From contig CALAIJ010000013.1 of the NCBI GenBank assembly GCA_937923365.1, positions 1-6,951 of the forward strand: a DNA stretch of 6,951 bases, in the 5' to 3' direction. The stretch is from an uncultured Sulfitobacter sp. GTDB taxonomy: Bacteria; Pseudomonadota; Alphaproteobacteria; Rhodobacterales; Rhodobacteraceae. This document shows, one piece after another, positions 1 to 6,063 of the stretch; the stretch's first letter is position 1, and every line of letters begins with the position of its first letter. A program made the position numbers and the translations under genes. The notes under the pieces were generated by a model, which worked only from the letters and a program-made list of their open reading frames with translations, did no database searches and was not told the origin of the DNA.

Positions 1-1181
1 TCGGCAAGCAACAGCTCGATGGCGCCTTTCGCCTCGGCCAGACGCGAGAATGCGGCAGAGCCGGAGGCGTCCACAGCAAAGACCAACAGGCGATCGGATA
101 GATCGAGGTAGCGTTTGTGCCGCAAGTCCTGGGGCAGAACACTTGCCCCGGTGCGTTCGGGATATTGCGCGCGGCGCAGCTTTTGCCAGGGGACAGCCGC
201 GCGCAGGGTCGCGAACAAATCAACGCGTGCGCCAGCGGCAGGGCGGCCCGTGCCGCGGGGTGGTAAAGGGCGACCTCTACGGTTGCCGATGCGCTGCGTC
301 CCTGAGCCGCTGCCAGCACCCGCAGCACTTCGGATCTGCGTTCCAGCAAGAAGGTCTGGTGGGAGCGCAGTTGCGATTGCAGCAAGCAACAGGTCCTCAG
401 GAATGTTCAGTGCGTCGGAAGACGCGGTCTGTTCGTCAGGCGCGTCGGGCTCAGGCTCGGGTGGCGGCGCGTCAGGAGTTTCTATCTCGGGCATGATCGT
501 GGCGCGCGGGGCCAGAACCAGCTCTGCCGCGACCAGCAGATCGGCCTCGATAACCGTATCGCGCCCCTCCAGCATCGCGTGGGCACGTGCTGCCCGCAAC
601 GCCAGCATTGGTGCACGCAGGCTGACAATGCCAAGGCGCACGGCAAGGGTCACGACCTCTTCGCTGAGCGGCTCAGGTAGGGCGGGCAGGGGCACGCGCG
701 CGGCTTGTGGGGTGTCGATTTTCGTCAGATCGGCGCAGGCCACCTCATCCAATGTCACGTGAAAGGCCAGCCGATCCAGCAGCGCGTCGGGCAAGGCCTC
801 ATCCGGCTCTGACCCTTCGTCCAGTGCGATAACTGTATGGCCGATATCAGTCTCTAACAATGCAGAAAGGCGGGTCTTCATCAGCGGTGCAAGACGTTCC
901 GCCATGGGAATGACAAAGGTTGTCGGCGCACGGTCCAACAGACCGCGCCGTTGCACCATGGTGCCGCGGCCCAAAGAGGCGGTGACGTCGATACCGCCGT
1001 CCAGTTCATCAGCACCCAGATTGGGTTGCAGACGCATGACAGGGGTGGGCAGGACCTGCGCCAGTTGGGCTGTCAGATGATCCCGTGCGGGACCCACACG
1101 AGCACGCACCACCAGACCGCCCAAGGCGGGATCTAGCGCCAACAGGCGCAGGGCAGTGCAGGCGCGGGCCCAAGGTGTCAT
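1..1181 (-). CDS. bchD: Magnesium chelatase ATPase subunit D (BchD), 3' end cut off by the window
   Basis: BchD is the large AAA+/integrin-I subunit of magnesium chelatase (BchI-BchD-BchH), which inserts Mg2+ into protoporphyrin IX at the start of bacteriochlorophyll synthesis. The frame reads from ATG at 1181 without a stop to the window edge, giving 393 residues of a protein usually about 560 long. Seen in order: an N-terminal AAA+-like domain (1-225) with a degenerate nucleotide loop (VGPARD near 29-34) instead of a true Walker A, as is normal for BchD; an acidic proline-rich linker (231-250, APPPEPEPDAPDE); a Gly/Ser/Arg-rich stretch (288-319); then the start of the integrin-I domain with the MIDAS metal motif DASGS at 371-375, followed by RLAEAKGAIELLLA, very typical of BchD. 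The start is fixed by the ATGA overlap with the bchI stop, implying coupled translation. I translated the whole segment and saw no frameshift. The remaining third of the I domain lies outside. Confidence 0.95.
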   Translation of the reverse strand, partial: MTPWARACTALRLLALDPALGGLVVRARVGPARDHLTAQLAQVLPTPVMRLQPNLGADELDGGIDVTASLGRGTMVQRRGLLDRAPTTFVIPMAERLAPLMKTRLSALLETDIGHTVIALDEGSEPDEALPDALLDRLAFHVTLDEVACADLTKIDTPQAARVPLPALPEPLSEEVVTLAVRLGIVSLRAPMLALRAARAHAMLEGRDTVIEADLLVAAELVLAPRATIMPEIETPDAPPPEPEPDAPDEQTASSDALNIPEDLLLAAIATALPPDLLAGTQIRSAAGAGSGSGTQRIGNRRGRPLPPRGTGRPAAGARVDLFATLRAAVPWQKLRRAQYPERTGASVLPQDLRHKRYLDLSDRLLVFAVDASGSAAFSRLAEAKGAIELLLA

Positions 1182-2182
1182 GCAAGTGTTTCCGCCACGA
1201 TGCGGTCGACACGTGCGCCTGATCCGGCCTCATCCAGCGGATCGCGGCGCAGGCGGTGGCGCAGGGCAAGTGCAGCCACATCGCGGATATGGGCGCGGGT
1301 CAGTGCGGTGTCATCACGCGACGCCGCATAGGCGCGGGCAGCTTTCAGCAATGTCAGCTCACCCCGCAATCCGTCGCTGCCCAGCTTGACGCAAAGCTCT
1401 GCCACATCGCGCAGGCTGCTGTCGGGCGTCTTGAGTTTCTTGAGCGTCTTGCGGGCTTTCAGAATGCGGTCGCGCAGGGCTGCGTCTTCGGCTTGCCAGC
1501 GCAGCATAAAGGCGGCGTTGTCGTGCTCGTAAGCGTCGCGGCGTTTGATCACTTCGACCCGTTCGTCAATGTCAGTGGGAGAGGCGACATCAACCGACAA
1601 CCCGAAACGGTCCAGCAACTGGGGCCGCAACTCGCCTTCTTCGGGGTTGCCTGACCCCACCAGCACAAAGCGCGCTGCATGACGGATCGACAGACCTTCG
1701 CGTTCAACGACATTCTCGCCCGATTGCGCCACGTCCAGCAGCAGGTCCACGATGTGGTCCTCCAGCAAGTTGACCTCGTCTATGTAAAGGTAGCCGCGGT
1801 TGGCCTGTGCCAGCAGTCCGGGCTGGAACGCCTTTTCGCCTTTGGTCAGCGCTTTCTCGATATCCAGCGCACCTGTCACGCGGTCCTCTGACGCGCCCAG
1901 CGGCAGATCAACAACGGGGGTCGGCATGCTATGGGTGGCCTTGGCGGTGACGTTTGCCCAGGCCGGGCAATCCTCAAGACGTTCGCTGTTCACAGGGCAG
2001 GTTTTCACCGCCTTGATCGGCGGCAACAAGGCGGCGAGTGCGCGCACGGCGGTCGACTTGCCTGTGCCACGGTCCCCAAAGACCAACACGCCGCCAATCG
2101 TGGGGTCGATGGCGGTCAGCAGCATGGCGCGCTTCATTTCGGTCTGGCCGACAATGGCGGAGAAAGGGAAGGGGTGCTTCAT
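1178..2182 (-). CDS. bchI: Magnesium chelatase ATPase subunit I (BchI)
   Basis: BchI is the AAA+ ATPase that forms hexameric rings with BchD and powers Mg2+ insertion by BchH in the cytoplasm. The 334-residue product is near the usual length of about 335-350. Motifs seen: Walker A GDRGTGKS (36-43), Walker B YLYIDEVNLL (131-140), sensor 1 GSGNP (176-180), the LDRFG segment with the arginine finger (R192, which I match to R208 of Rhodobacter capsulatus BchI), and sensor 2 GLRGE (271-275, R273 matching R289). All catalytic positions are intact. An in-frame ATG 54 bases upstream exists, but it lies inside crtA. I chose 2182 because MKHPFPFSAIVGQ is the family N-terminus, its ATG overlaps the crtA stop as ATGA, and an AGGAA ribosome site sits 10 nt upstream (2193-2197). 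The stop in turn overlaps the bchD start. It is the middle gene of crtA-bchI-bchD. Confidence 0.98.
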   Translation of the reverse strand: MKHPFPFSAIVGQTEMKRAMLLTAIDPTIGGVLVFGDRGTGKSTAVRALAALLPPIKAVKTCPVNSERLEDCPAWANVTAKATHSMPTPVVDLPLGASEDRVTGALDIEKALTKGEKAFQPGLLAQANRGYLYIDEVNLLEDHIVDLLLDVAQSGENVVEREGLSIRHAARFVLVGSGNPEEGELRPQLLDRFGLSVDVASPTDIDERVEVIKRRDAYEHDNAAFMLRWQAEDAALRDRILKARKTLKKLKTPDSSLRDVAELCVKLGSDGLRGELTLLKAARAYAASRDDTALTRAHIRDVAALALRHRLRRDPLDEAGSGARVDRIVAETLA

Positions 2183-2898
2183 GGTGATTCCATTCCTGCA
2201 AGAGGCGTCTGTGCCAGCGGTGACTGGCCGCCCCAAGTGCCGCTTTCCGACACGAGGGCAAAACGGGCGTAAAGTTCTTCGGCAAACCAGCCTTCATCGC
2301 GGACGGCTTTGATGGCGTCCGCATGGGGGCCTGTGCGGGCAAAAGCGGCCATGCGCGTAGCGTCGGGCCAGATAGAGAAAGTGACCTGATGCAGCATCGG
2401 CACTTCACCAATGCCAATCTTGAACAGGACGTTCGGATCACGACCAATAACCTGAGAGATATTCGGCACCCGACCCCAGAAACGCGCCAGAATGCGCGGC
2501 TTGATCGTCGCACGGGTCAAGGCGGCCAGAGGGCCATTTTGTGCAGCGTTAGAGACGATAAAGGGCGTTTTTCCCGACCATTCCCCACGTGCCGATTGCG
2601 GCGTCATGTAGACTGTCCAGCATTCGTCCGACTGTGCGTGGTAGCGGTCAAAAATCGGGGCTGTCTCATGGGCGGATTTGGCTGTCTCCAGATCGGGCCA
2701 AGTGGCAAGGATCGCATAGACGCTTGTGTTTGGTCGGGGCGTGAACCCTTCGCCCGTGCCGGAGCCAAACAGCTTCCAAAACCCGATACCCGGCACCCGC
2801 GACAAGGGCCGCCGCGCAAAGCCCATCATTGCCAGCGCCCAGAGTTTTCCAAGGGCCGACTCGAATCGGAAAAAGCTAAGGCTGACCACTTGGTCCAT
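2179..2898 (-). CDS. crtA: Spheroidene monooxygenase (CrtA)
   Basis: CrtA is a heme-dependent monooxygenase that converts spheroidene to spheroidenone (and hydroxyspheroidene to its 2-keto form) using O2, giving the red keto carotenoid of aerobically grown purple bacteria. The 239-residue product matches the family along its length: N-terminal SLSFFRFESALGKLWALAMMG (from residue 6; hydrophobic but without a clear signal peptide), a central LFKIGIGEVP (158-167), QVTFSIWPD (171-179) and WFAEELYARF (204-213). The ATG at 2898 matches the usual start of the family. Its possible ribosome site AGGG lies about 12 nt upstream, which is long and weak. It is the first gene of the leftward operon and its stop overlaps the bchI start by 4 bp, so a carotenoid gene leads a bacteriochlorophyll gene pair. 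Control is most likely by the PpsR-type operators at 2918-2935 and 2974-2991. Its presence points to the spheroidene series rather than spirilloxanthin. Confidence 0.96.
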   Translation of the reverse strand: MDQVVSLSFFRFESALGKLWALAMMGFARRPLSRVPGIGFWKLFGSGTGEGFTPRPNTSVYAILATWPDLETAKSAHETAPIFDRYHAQSDECWTVYMTPQSARGEWSGKTPFIVSNAAQNGPLAALTRATIKPRILARFWGRVPNISQVIGRDPNVLFKIGIGEVPMLHQVTFSIWPDATRMAAFARTGPHADAIKAVRDEGWFAEELYARFALVSESGTWGGQSPLAQTPLAGMESP

Positions 2899-2911
2899 CT
2901 GGCGGAATATC

Positions 2912-2924
2912 CCTGACTGTCAGG
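2912..2924. repeat. 13-bp perfect palindrome beside operator 1
   Basis: CCTGAC-T-GTCAGG is a perfect inverted repeat with 6-bp arms around one base. It overlaps the left end of operator 1 by seven bases and, on the crtA transcript, lies 14-26 bases before the start codon, covering the only AGGG-like ribosome site. With a one-base centre it looks more like a protein-binding dyad than an RNA hairpin, although a 4-bp stem with a 5-base loop is possible. Its function is unknown and it may be chance. Confidence 0.4.
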
Positions 2925-2935
2925 ATAGATTTACA
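2918..2935. promoter_or_regulatory. PpsR/CrtJ operator 1 (crtA-proximal)
   Basis: The sequence TGTCAGGATAGATTTACA matches the TGT-N12-ACA consensus exactly, and its fourth base is the preferred C. PpsR (CrtJ) is a redox-responsive repressor of photosynthesis genes that normally binds two such sites cooperatively. This one lies 20 bp before the crtA start codon. On the plus strand its right half contains TTTACA, five of six matches to the -35 consensus for a promoter towards crtI. The assignment is by motif and location; binding is inferred. Confidence 0.82.
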
Positions 2936-2958
2936 CATTCTCGCAAAGTTGAAAAGAT
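2930..2958 (+). promoter_or_regulatory. Candidate sigma70-type promoter for crtI
   Basis: TTTACA (2930-2935, five of six consensus bases) is followed after exactly 17 bases by AAAGAT (2953-2958, three of six, including the key second A and last T). Transcription would start near 2965, leaving a leader of about 45 nt that contains operator 2. The -35 overlaps operator 1, as expected for a repressed promoter. The -10 is weak, so this is only a candidate. Confidence 0.35.
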
Positions 2959-2973
2959 ACTTGCCAGAAAAGT

Positions 2974-2979
2974 TGTCAA
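2974..2979 (-). promoter_or_regulatory. Candidate -35 element for crtA
   Basis: Read leftward, these bases are TTGACA, a perfect -35 hexamer, and they form one end of operator 2. No good -10 lies 16-18 bases further on (the sequence there is TCTTTTC), so the full promoter is not assigned. The match could partly reflect the operator sequence itself. Confidence 0.3.
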
Positions 2980-2991
2980 TCAAAGCTTACA
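2974..2991. promoter_or_regulatory. PpsR/CrtJ operator 2 (crtI-proximal)
   Basis: The sequence TGTCAATCAAAGCTTACA is a second exact TGT-N12-ACA palindrome, ending 19 bp before the crtI start codon. On the minus strand its left end reads TTGACA (2979 to 2974), a perfect -35 hexamer pointing towards crtA, so a bound repressor would block polymerase. Together with operator 1 it forms the usual two-site target for cooperative PpsR binding. Confidence 0.85.
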
Positions 2992-3010
2992 GGTCTACGG
3001 TAAGACGGAT

Positions 3011-4552
3011 ATGGAAACGACTCTTGATTCAGGTCACGACAACCGCGCGATTGTCATAGGAGCAGGCCTTGGCGGTCTTTCAGCTGCGATGCGGTTGGGG
3101 GCCAAGGGATATTCCGTCACCGTGCTGGACCGTCTGGACCGTGCGGGGGGCCGCGGATCGTCGATTACTCAAGAGGGTCACCGCTTTGATCTAGGGCCCA
3201 CAATCGTCACTGTGCCGCAGGTGTTCGAAGACCTTTGGGCCGCCTGCGGGCGCGATTTCCGCAAGGATGTCGATCTGCGCCCGCTTGATCCTTACTACGA
3301 AGTGCGGTGGCCTGATGGCACGCGGTTCAACGCGTGCGGCGATGACGCGCGGATGTTCAAGGAAATCTCCAGGATCAGCCCCCGCGACCTGCCGGGCTAC
3401 AAGCGGTTCCTTAAAGACAGCCAAAAGCGTTTTGTCATCGGATACGAGGGTATGGTTGCCAAACCCATGCACAAGGCGTGGGAGACGATAAAGGTCCTGC
3501 CCACCTTTGCATGGCTGCGCGCGGATCGGTCCATCTATGGGCATGTCGCCAAGCGGGTCAAAGACGAACGTCTGCGCATGGCGCTGTCGTTTCACCCGCT
3601 GTTCATCGGTGGTGATCCGACGCATGTGACCTCCATCTATGCGCTTGTCGGGCATCTGGAGAAGGAATACGGCGTGCATTATGCCATGGGCGGTGTGCAG
3701 GCGATTGCCGATGCGATGGCGAACGTTGTGCGCGCCCAAGGCGGGATCATCCGGCAAGGGACGGAAGCCGACGAGATCATCGTCCAAGGCGGTGCCGCGA
3801 AATCCGTGCGCCTGACAGATGGAGAGACACTGCATGCCCCGCTGATCGTGAGCAATGCGGACGCAGGCCACACCTATGACCGTCTGCTGCGCAACCACAA
3901 GAAACGCCGCTGGACACCAGCCAAGTTGAACCGCAGGCGTTGGTCCATGGGTCTTTATGTCTGGTACTTTGGCACCAAGGGCACCGCGGGCAAATGGGCA
4001 GACGTGGGTCACCACACCATCCTCAACGGGCCGCGCTTTCAGGGGCTGCTCAAAGACATCTTCATGAAGGGCAAACTGGCTGACGACATGAGCCTTTACG
4101 TCCACCGTCCGGCTGTCACCGATCCTACCGCCGCGCCAAAGGGTGACGACACATTCTATGTCCTGTCCCCTGTGCCCCATCTGGGTTGGGATAATCCGGT
4201 CGATTGGCAGACCGAGGCGCCCAAGTACAAGGCCAAGGTCACCGCTGCCCTGCAGCAGTTGATCCCCGGTTTCGAAGACCACATCGTCACCGAAACGGAG
4301 TTCACGCCAGAGACGTTCCGTGACCGTTACCTAAGCCCGCACGGCTGTGGGTTCTCGATCGAGCCGCGCATCCTTCAAAGCGCATGGTTCCGTCCGCACA
4401 ACGTCAGCGAAGAGGCGCGCGGCCTCTATCTGGTTGGTGCGGGCACGCATCCTGGCGCTGGGCTGCCGGGGGTTGTGTCTTCGGCCGAGGTGCTGGGCAA
4501 GCTGGTCCCCGACGCGCCGCGCCCTGTTGAGCAACGGATGGCAGCGGAATGA
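3011..4552 (+). CDS. crtI: Phytoene desaturase (CrtI)
   Basis: CrtI is the FAD-dependent, membrane-associated bacterial phytoene desaturase. In Rhodobacter-type pathways it performs three desaturations from phytoene to neurosporene; the sequence does not tell three from four steps. The product is 513 residues, normal for the family. Seen: an N-terminal dinucleotide fold AIVIGAGLGGLSAAMRLG with GAGLGG at 17-22, the acidic residue ending strand 2 (D40) followed by AGGR (45-48), the FDLGPTIVT substrate-side motif (59-67), and the C-terminal family signature LYLVGAGTHPGAGLPG (472-487) leading to SSAEVLGKL. The open frame extends back to 2726, but that part lies inside crtA on the other strand and lacks family similarity. 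ATG 3011 gives a normal N-terminus, although its ribosome site is poor (GGTAAGACGG just upstream). It overlaps crtB by 4 bp (ATGA). Confidence 0.97.
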   Translation: METTLDSGHDNRAIVIGAGLGGLSAAMRLGAKGYSVTVLDRLDRAGGRGSSITQEGHRFDLGPTIVTVPQVFEDLWAACGRDFRKDVDLRPLDPYYEVRWPDGTRFNACGDDARMFKEISRISPRDLPGYKRFLKDSQKRFVIGYEGMVAKPMHKAWETIKVLPTFAWLRADRSIYGHVAKRVKDERLRMALSFHPLFIGGDPTHVTSIYALVGHLEKEYGVHYAMGGVQAIADAMANVVRAQGGIIRQGTEADEIIVQGGAAKSVRLTDGETLHAPLIVSNADAGHTYDRLLRNHKKRRWTPAKLNRRRWSMGLYVWYFGTKGTAGKWADVGHHTILNGPRFQGLLKDIFMKGKLADDMSLYVHRPAVTDPTAAPKGDDTFYVLSPVPHLGWDNPVDWQTEAPKYKAKVTAALQQLIPGFEDHIVTETEFTPETFRDRYLSPHGCGFSIEPRILQSAWFRPHNVSEEARGLYLVGAGTHPGAGLPGVVSSAEVLGKLVPDAPRPVEQRMAAE

Positions 4553-5571
4553 TCGCGCCAGCCGACATGGCGCATTGTCGCGCGGTGATCCGCACAGGAT
4601 CCCTGTCGTTTCACGCAGCATCCAGACTGCTGCCCGCATCTGTGCGCGATCCGGCATTGGCGCTTTATGCGTTCTGTCGTTTGGCAGACGATGAAGTGGA
4701 TGAAGGCGGCAACAAGACCCGCGCCGTGCTTGACCTGCAACAACGCCTTGATCTGGCCTATGCGGGCACCCCGCGCAATGCCCCCGAAGACCGCGCGTTT
4801 GCCGCGATCATCGAGGAGTTCGACATGCCACGCGCCCTGCCGGATGCCCTGCTTGAAGGGCTGGCGTGGGACGCGGATGAACGCATGTATGACGACCTGT
4901 CCGGCGTGATAAGCTATTCCGCCCGTGTAGCCTCGGCTGTGGGGGCAATGATGTGCGTCTTGATGCGCGTGCGTGATGCGGATGCCTTGGCACGTGCGTG
5001 TGATCTGGGTGTGGCGATGCAGTTGACCAACATTGCCCGCGACGTCGGCGAAGACGCCGCAGCGCGCCGTCTATATCTGCCGCTCGACTGGTTGGCAGAC
5101 GCAGGCAAAACGCCCGAAGGGTTTTTTGCCGCACCGCATGCAGATGCAGAAACCCGCGCCATTGTGCGCCGCCTCCTGGCGCAGGCACAGCGGCTTTATC
5201 TGCGGTCAGAGGCCGGCATCGCCGCTCTGCCACGCAGTGCCCGCAGCGGCATTTTTGCAGCACGCTTTATCTATGCGGGGATCAGCAAAGAGATCCGCAA
5301 ACAGAAGTTCGACAGCATCACCACCCGTGCGCATACCTCGAAAATGCAAAAGATCGGATGGCTGGCGCAGGCTGGGATGCGCGCGGCGGCGACAACAGTG
5401 ACACCGCGCTCTCCGGTCATTTTTGCGCCAGCGTTGCCAGAGGTGCAGTTCCTTGTGGATGCAGCAGCCGACGGCACCAGATCGGCGCAACACGGACGTG
5501 CTGCCGCCCTGATCGATGTGCTTGCCCAACTGCGCGCCCGAGACGAGACAACAGGCATCGCCGCCGAATAA
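4549..5571 (+). CDS. crtB: Phytoene synthase (CrtB)
   Basis: CrtB condenses two geranylgeranyl diphosphates head-to-head, via prephytoene diphosphate, to 15-cis phytoene, the first C40 step. The 340-residue product is the usual size. Both Mg2+-diphosphate-binding aspartate motifs are intact: DDEVD at 47-51, within AFCRLADDEVD, and D165/D169 within QLTNIARDVGED (158-169), followed by RLYLP (174-178). YSARVASAVGAMM (123-135) is also typical of squalene/phytoene synthases. The C-terminal tail after about 290 is Ala-rich and less conserved. The start ATG overlaps the crtI stop as ATGA and has only a weak ribosome site (GCGGA directly before it), so translation is probably coupled to crtI. The substrate would come from CrtE, usually encoded nearby but not in this window. 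Confidence 0.97.
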   Translation: MIAPADMAHCRAVIRTGSLSFHAASRLLPASVRDPALALYAFCRLADDEVDEGGNKTRAVLDLQQRLDLAYAGTPRNAPEDRAFAAIIEEFDMPRALPDALLEGLAWDADERMYDDLSGVISYSARVASAVGAMMCVLMRVRDADALARACDLGVAMQLTNIARDVGEDAAARRLYLPLDWLADAGKTPEGFFAAPHADAETRAIVRRLLAQAQRLYLRSEAGIAALPRSARSGIFAARFIYAGISKEIRKQKFDSITTRAHTSKMQKIGWLAQAGMRAAATTVTPRSPVIFAPALPEVQFLVDAAADGTRSAQHGRAAALIDVLAQLRARDETTGIAAE

Positions 5572-5574
5572 GGA
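5570..5574 (+). promoter_or_regulatory. Ribosome binding site of tspO
   Basis: AAGGA overlaps the crtB stop codon TAA and lies 9 nt before the tspO ATG. It is the clearest ribosome site in the rightward operon and shows that tspO has its own initiation site while sharing the crtIB transcript. Confidence 0.7.
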
Positions 5575-5583
5575 CACGACCCG

Positions 5584-6063
5584 ATGAGCTTTTCACTTTT
5601 TGCGATCTTCTTGCTGGCGTGCGCAGGTGCGGCCACGACGGGCGCTTTGTTCAAACCGGGCGCTTGGTACAGAACGCTGGACAAGCCTACGTGGACGCCG
5701 CCCGACTGGGTGTTTCCCTTGGCATGGACGTCAATCTATCTGTTGATATCCTTTGCTGGCGCGCGTGTCGCCGTCATGGAAGGCAATGCCTATGCGATGG
5801 CTTTCTGGGCATCACAGGCCGCGTTTTCGACCCTTTGGACACCTGTGTTCTTTGGCCTGCGCAGGCTCAAGGGCGCGTTGCTGGTGATGATCCCGCTGTG
5901 GCTTTCGGTGCTCGGCTGTACATGGGCGCATTTCCAGATTGATACGCTCGCGGGTCTGGCCTTTGTGCCTTATCTGGTCTGGGTCACTGTGGCCGCCGTG
6001 CTGAACGCAAGTGTTGCGCGTCTGAACCCCAACGAGACACCCGTGCAGCCCTCAGAGATGTAG
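5584..6063 (+). CDS. tspO: TspO/MBR family tryptophan-rich sensory protein
   Basis: TspO is a five-helix membrane protein that binds porphyrins. In Rhodobacter sphaeroides it sits in the outer membrane and acts as an oxygen-linked negative regulator of photosynthesis genes, probably through efflux or turnover of tetrapyrrole intermediates. The 159-residue product is typical in size, with about five hydrophobic segments (roughly 4-22, 44-62, 70-90, 97-115, 121-142). The hallmark WY..L.KP.WTPPDWVFPLAW (28-48) and LWTPVFFGLRRL (84-95) are present. Where many family members have Q-x3-N-x2-W, this protein has Q78-x3-S82-x2-W85, so the usual Asn appears to be Ser. It follows crtB after 12 nt with its own AAGGA, the same place it holds in R. 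sphaeroides. The last four codons, including the stop, overlap the 3' end of convergent crtC. The ATG fits the family N-terminus. Confidence 0.95.
   Translation: MSFSLFAIFLLACAGAATTGALFKPGAWYRTLDKPTWTPPDWVFPLAWTSIYLLISFAGARVAVMEGNAYAMAFWASQAAFSTLWTPVFFGLRRLKGALLVMIPLWLSVLGCTWAHFQIDTLAGLAFVPYLVWVTVAAVLNASVARLNPNETPVQPSEM

Larger units (their letters stand above)
2899..3010. promoter_or_regulatory. crtA / crtI divergent control region
   Basis: This 112-bp gap is the only intergenic region of note in the window and is visibly richer in A and T than the genes around it. It must hold the promoters for leftward crtA-bchI-bchD and rightward crtI-crtB-tspO. It contains two exact TGT-N12-ACA palindromes whose centres are 56 bp apart, -35-like hexamers inside both, and a 13-bp perfect palindrome near the crtA end. 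Divergent crtA/crtI transcription with paired PpsR/CrtJ operators is the established arrangement in Rhodobacter photosynthesis gene clusters. I saw no convincing FnrL-type site (TTGAT-N4-ATCAA) here. Confidence 0.85.

Noticed and set aside
121..360. Possible frameshift in the Gly/Arg-rich part of bchD
   Set aside because: Codon-by-codon reading from 1181 to the left edge keeps one frame through the Gly/Ser/Arg stretch into the MIDAS motif DASGS, with no stop.
50..762. Two plus-strand open frames of 148 and 215 codons opposite bchD
   Set aside because: They are shadows of high-GC coding sequence: Arg/Ala/Gly/Ser-rich low-complexity translations with no recognisable domain, while the minus strand reads as continuous BchD.
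2183..2236. Earlier in-frame ATG for bchI at 2236
   Set aside because: The extra 18 residues lie inside crtA and are not BchI-like. The ATG at 2182 has a ribosome site, the family N-terminus and the ATGA overlap.
2974..3001. A crtI promoter made of TTGTCA (2973-2978) and TACGGT (2996-3001)
   Set aside because: The 17-base spacing fits, but transcription would start about 3 nt before the ATG and leave no ribosome site, and the -10 is poor. The TTTACA/AAAGAT pair upstream is more reasonable.
2726..3010. An N-terminal extension of 95 residues on crtI (open frame from ATG 2726)
   Set aside because: It covers the opposite strand of crtA and both operators, shows no CrtI similarity, and would put the FAD-binding fold far from the N-terminus. 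ATG 3011 gives the normal family start.
3191..4282. A 363-codon minus-strand open frame inside crtI
   Set aside because: It is long but antisense to a clear, complete CrtI, resembles no known protein and lacks a promoter or operon context. This is a common artefact in GC-rich genes.
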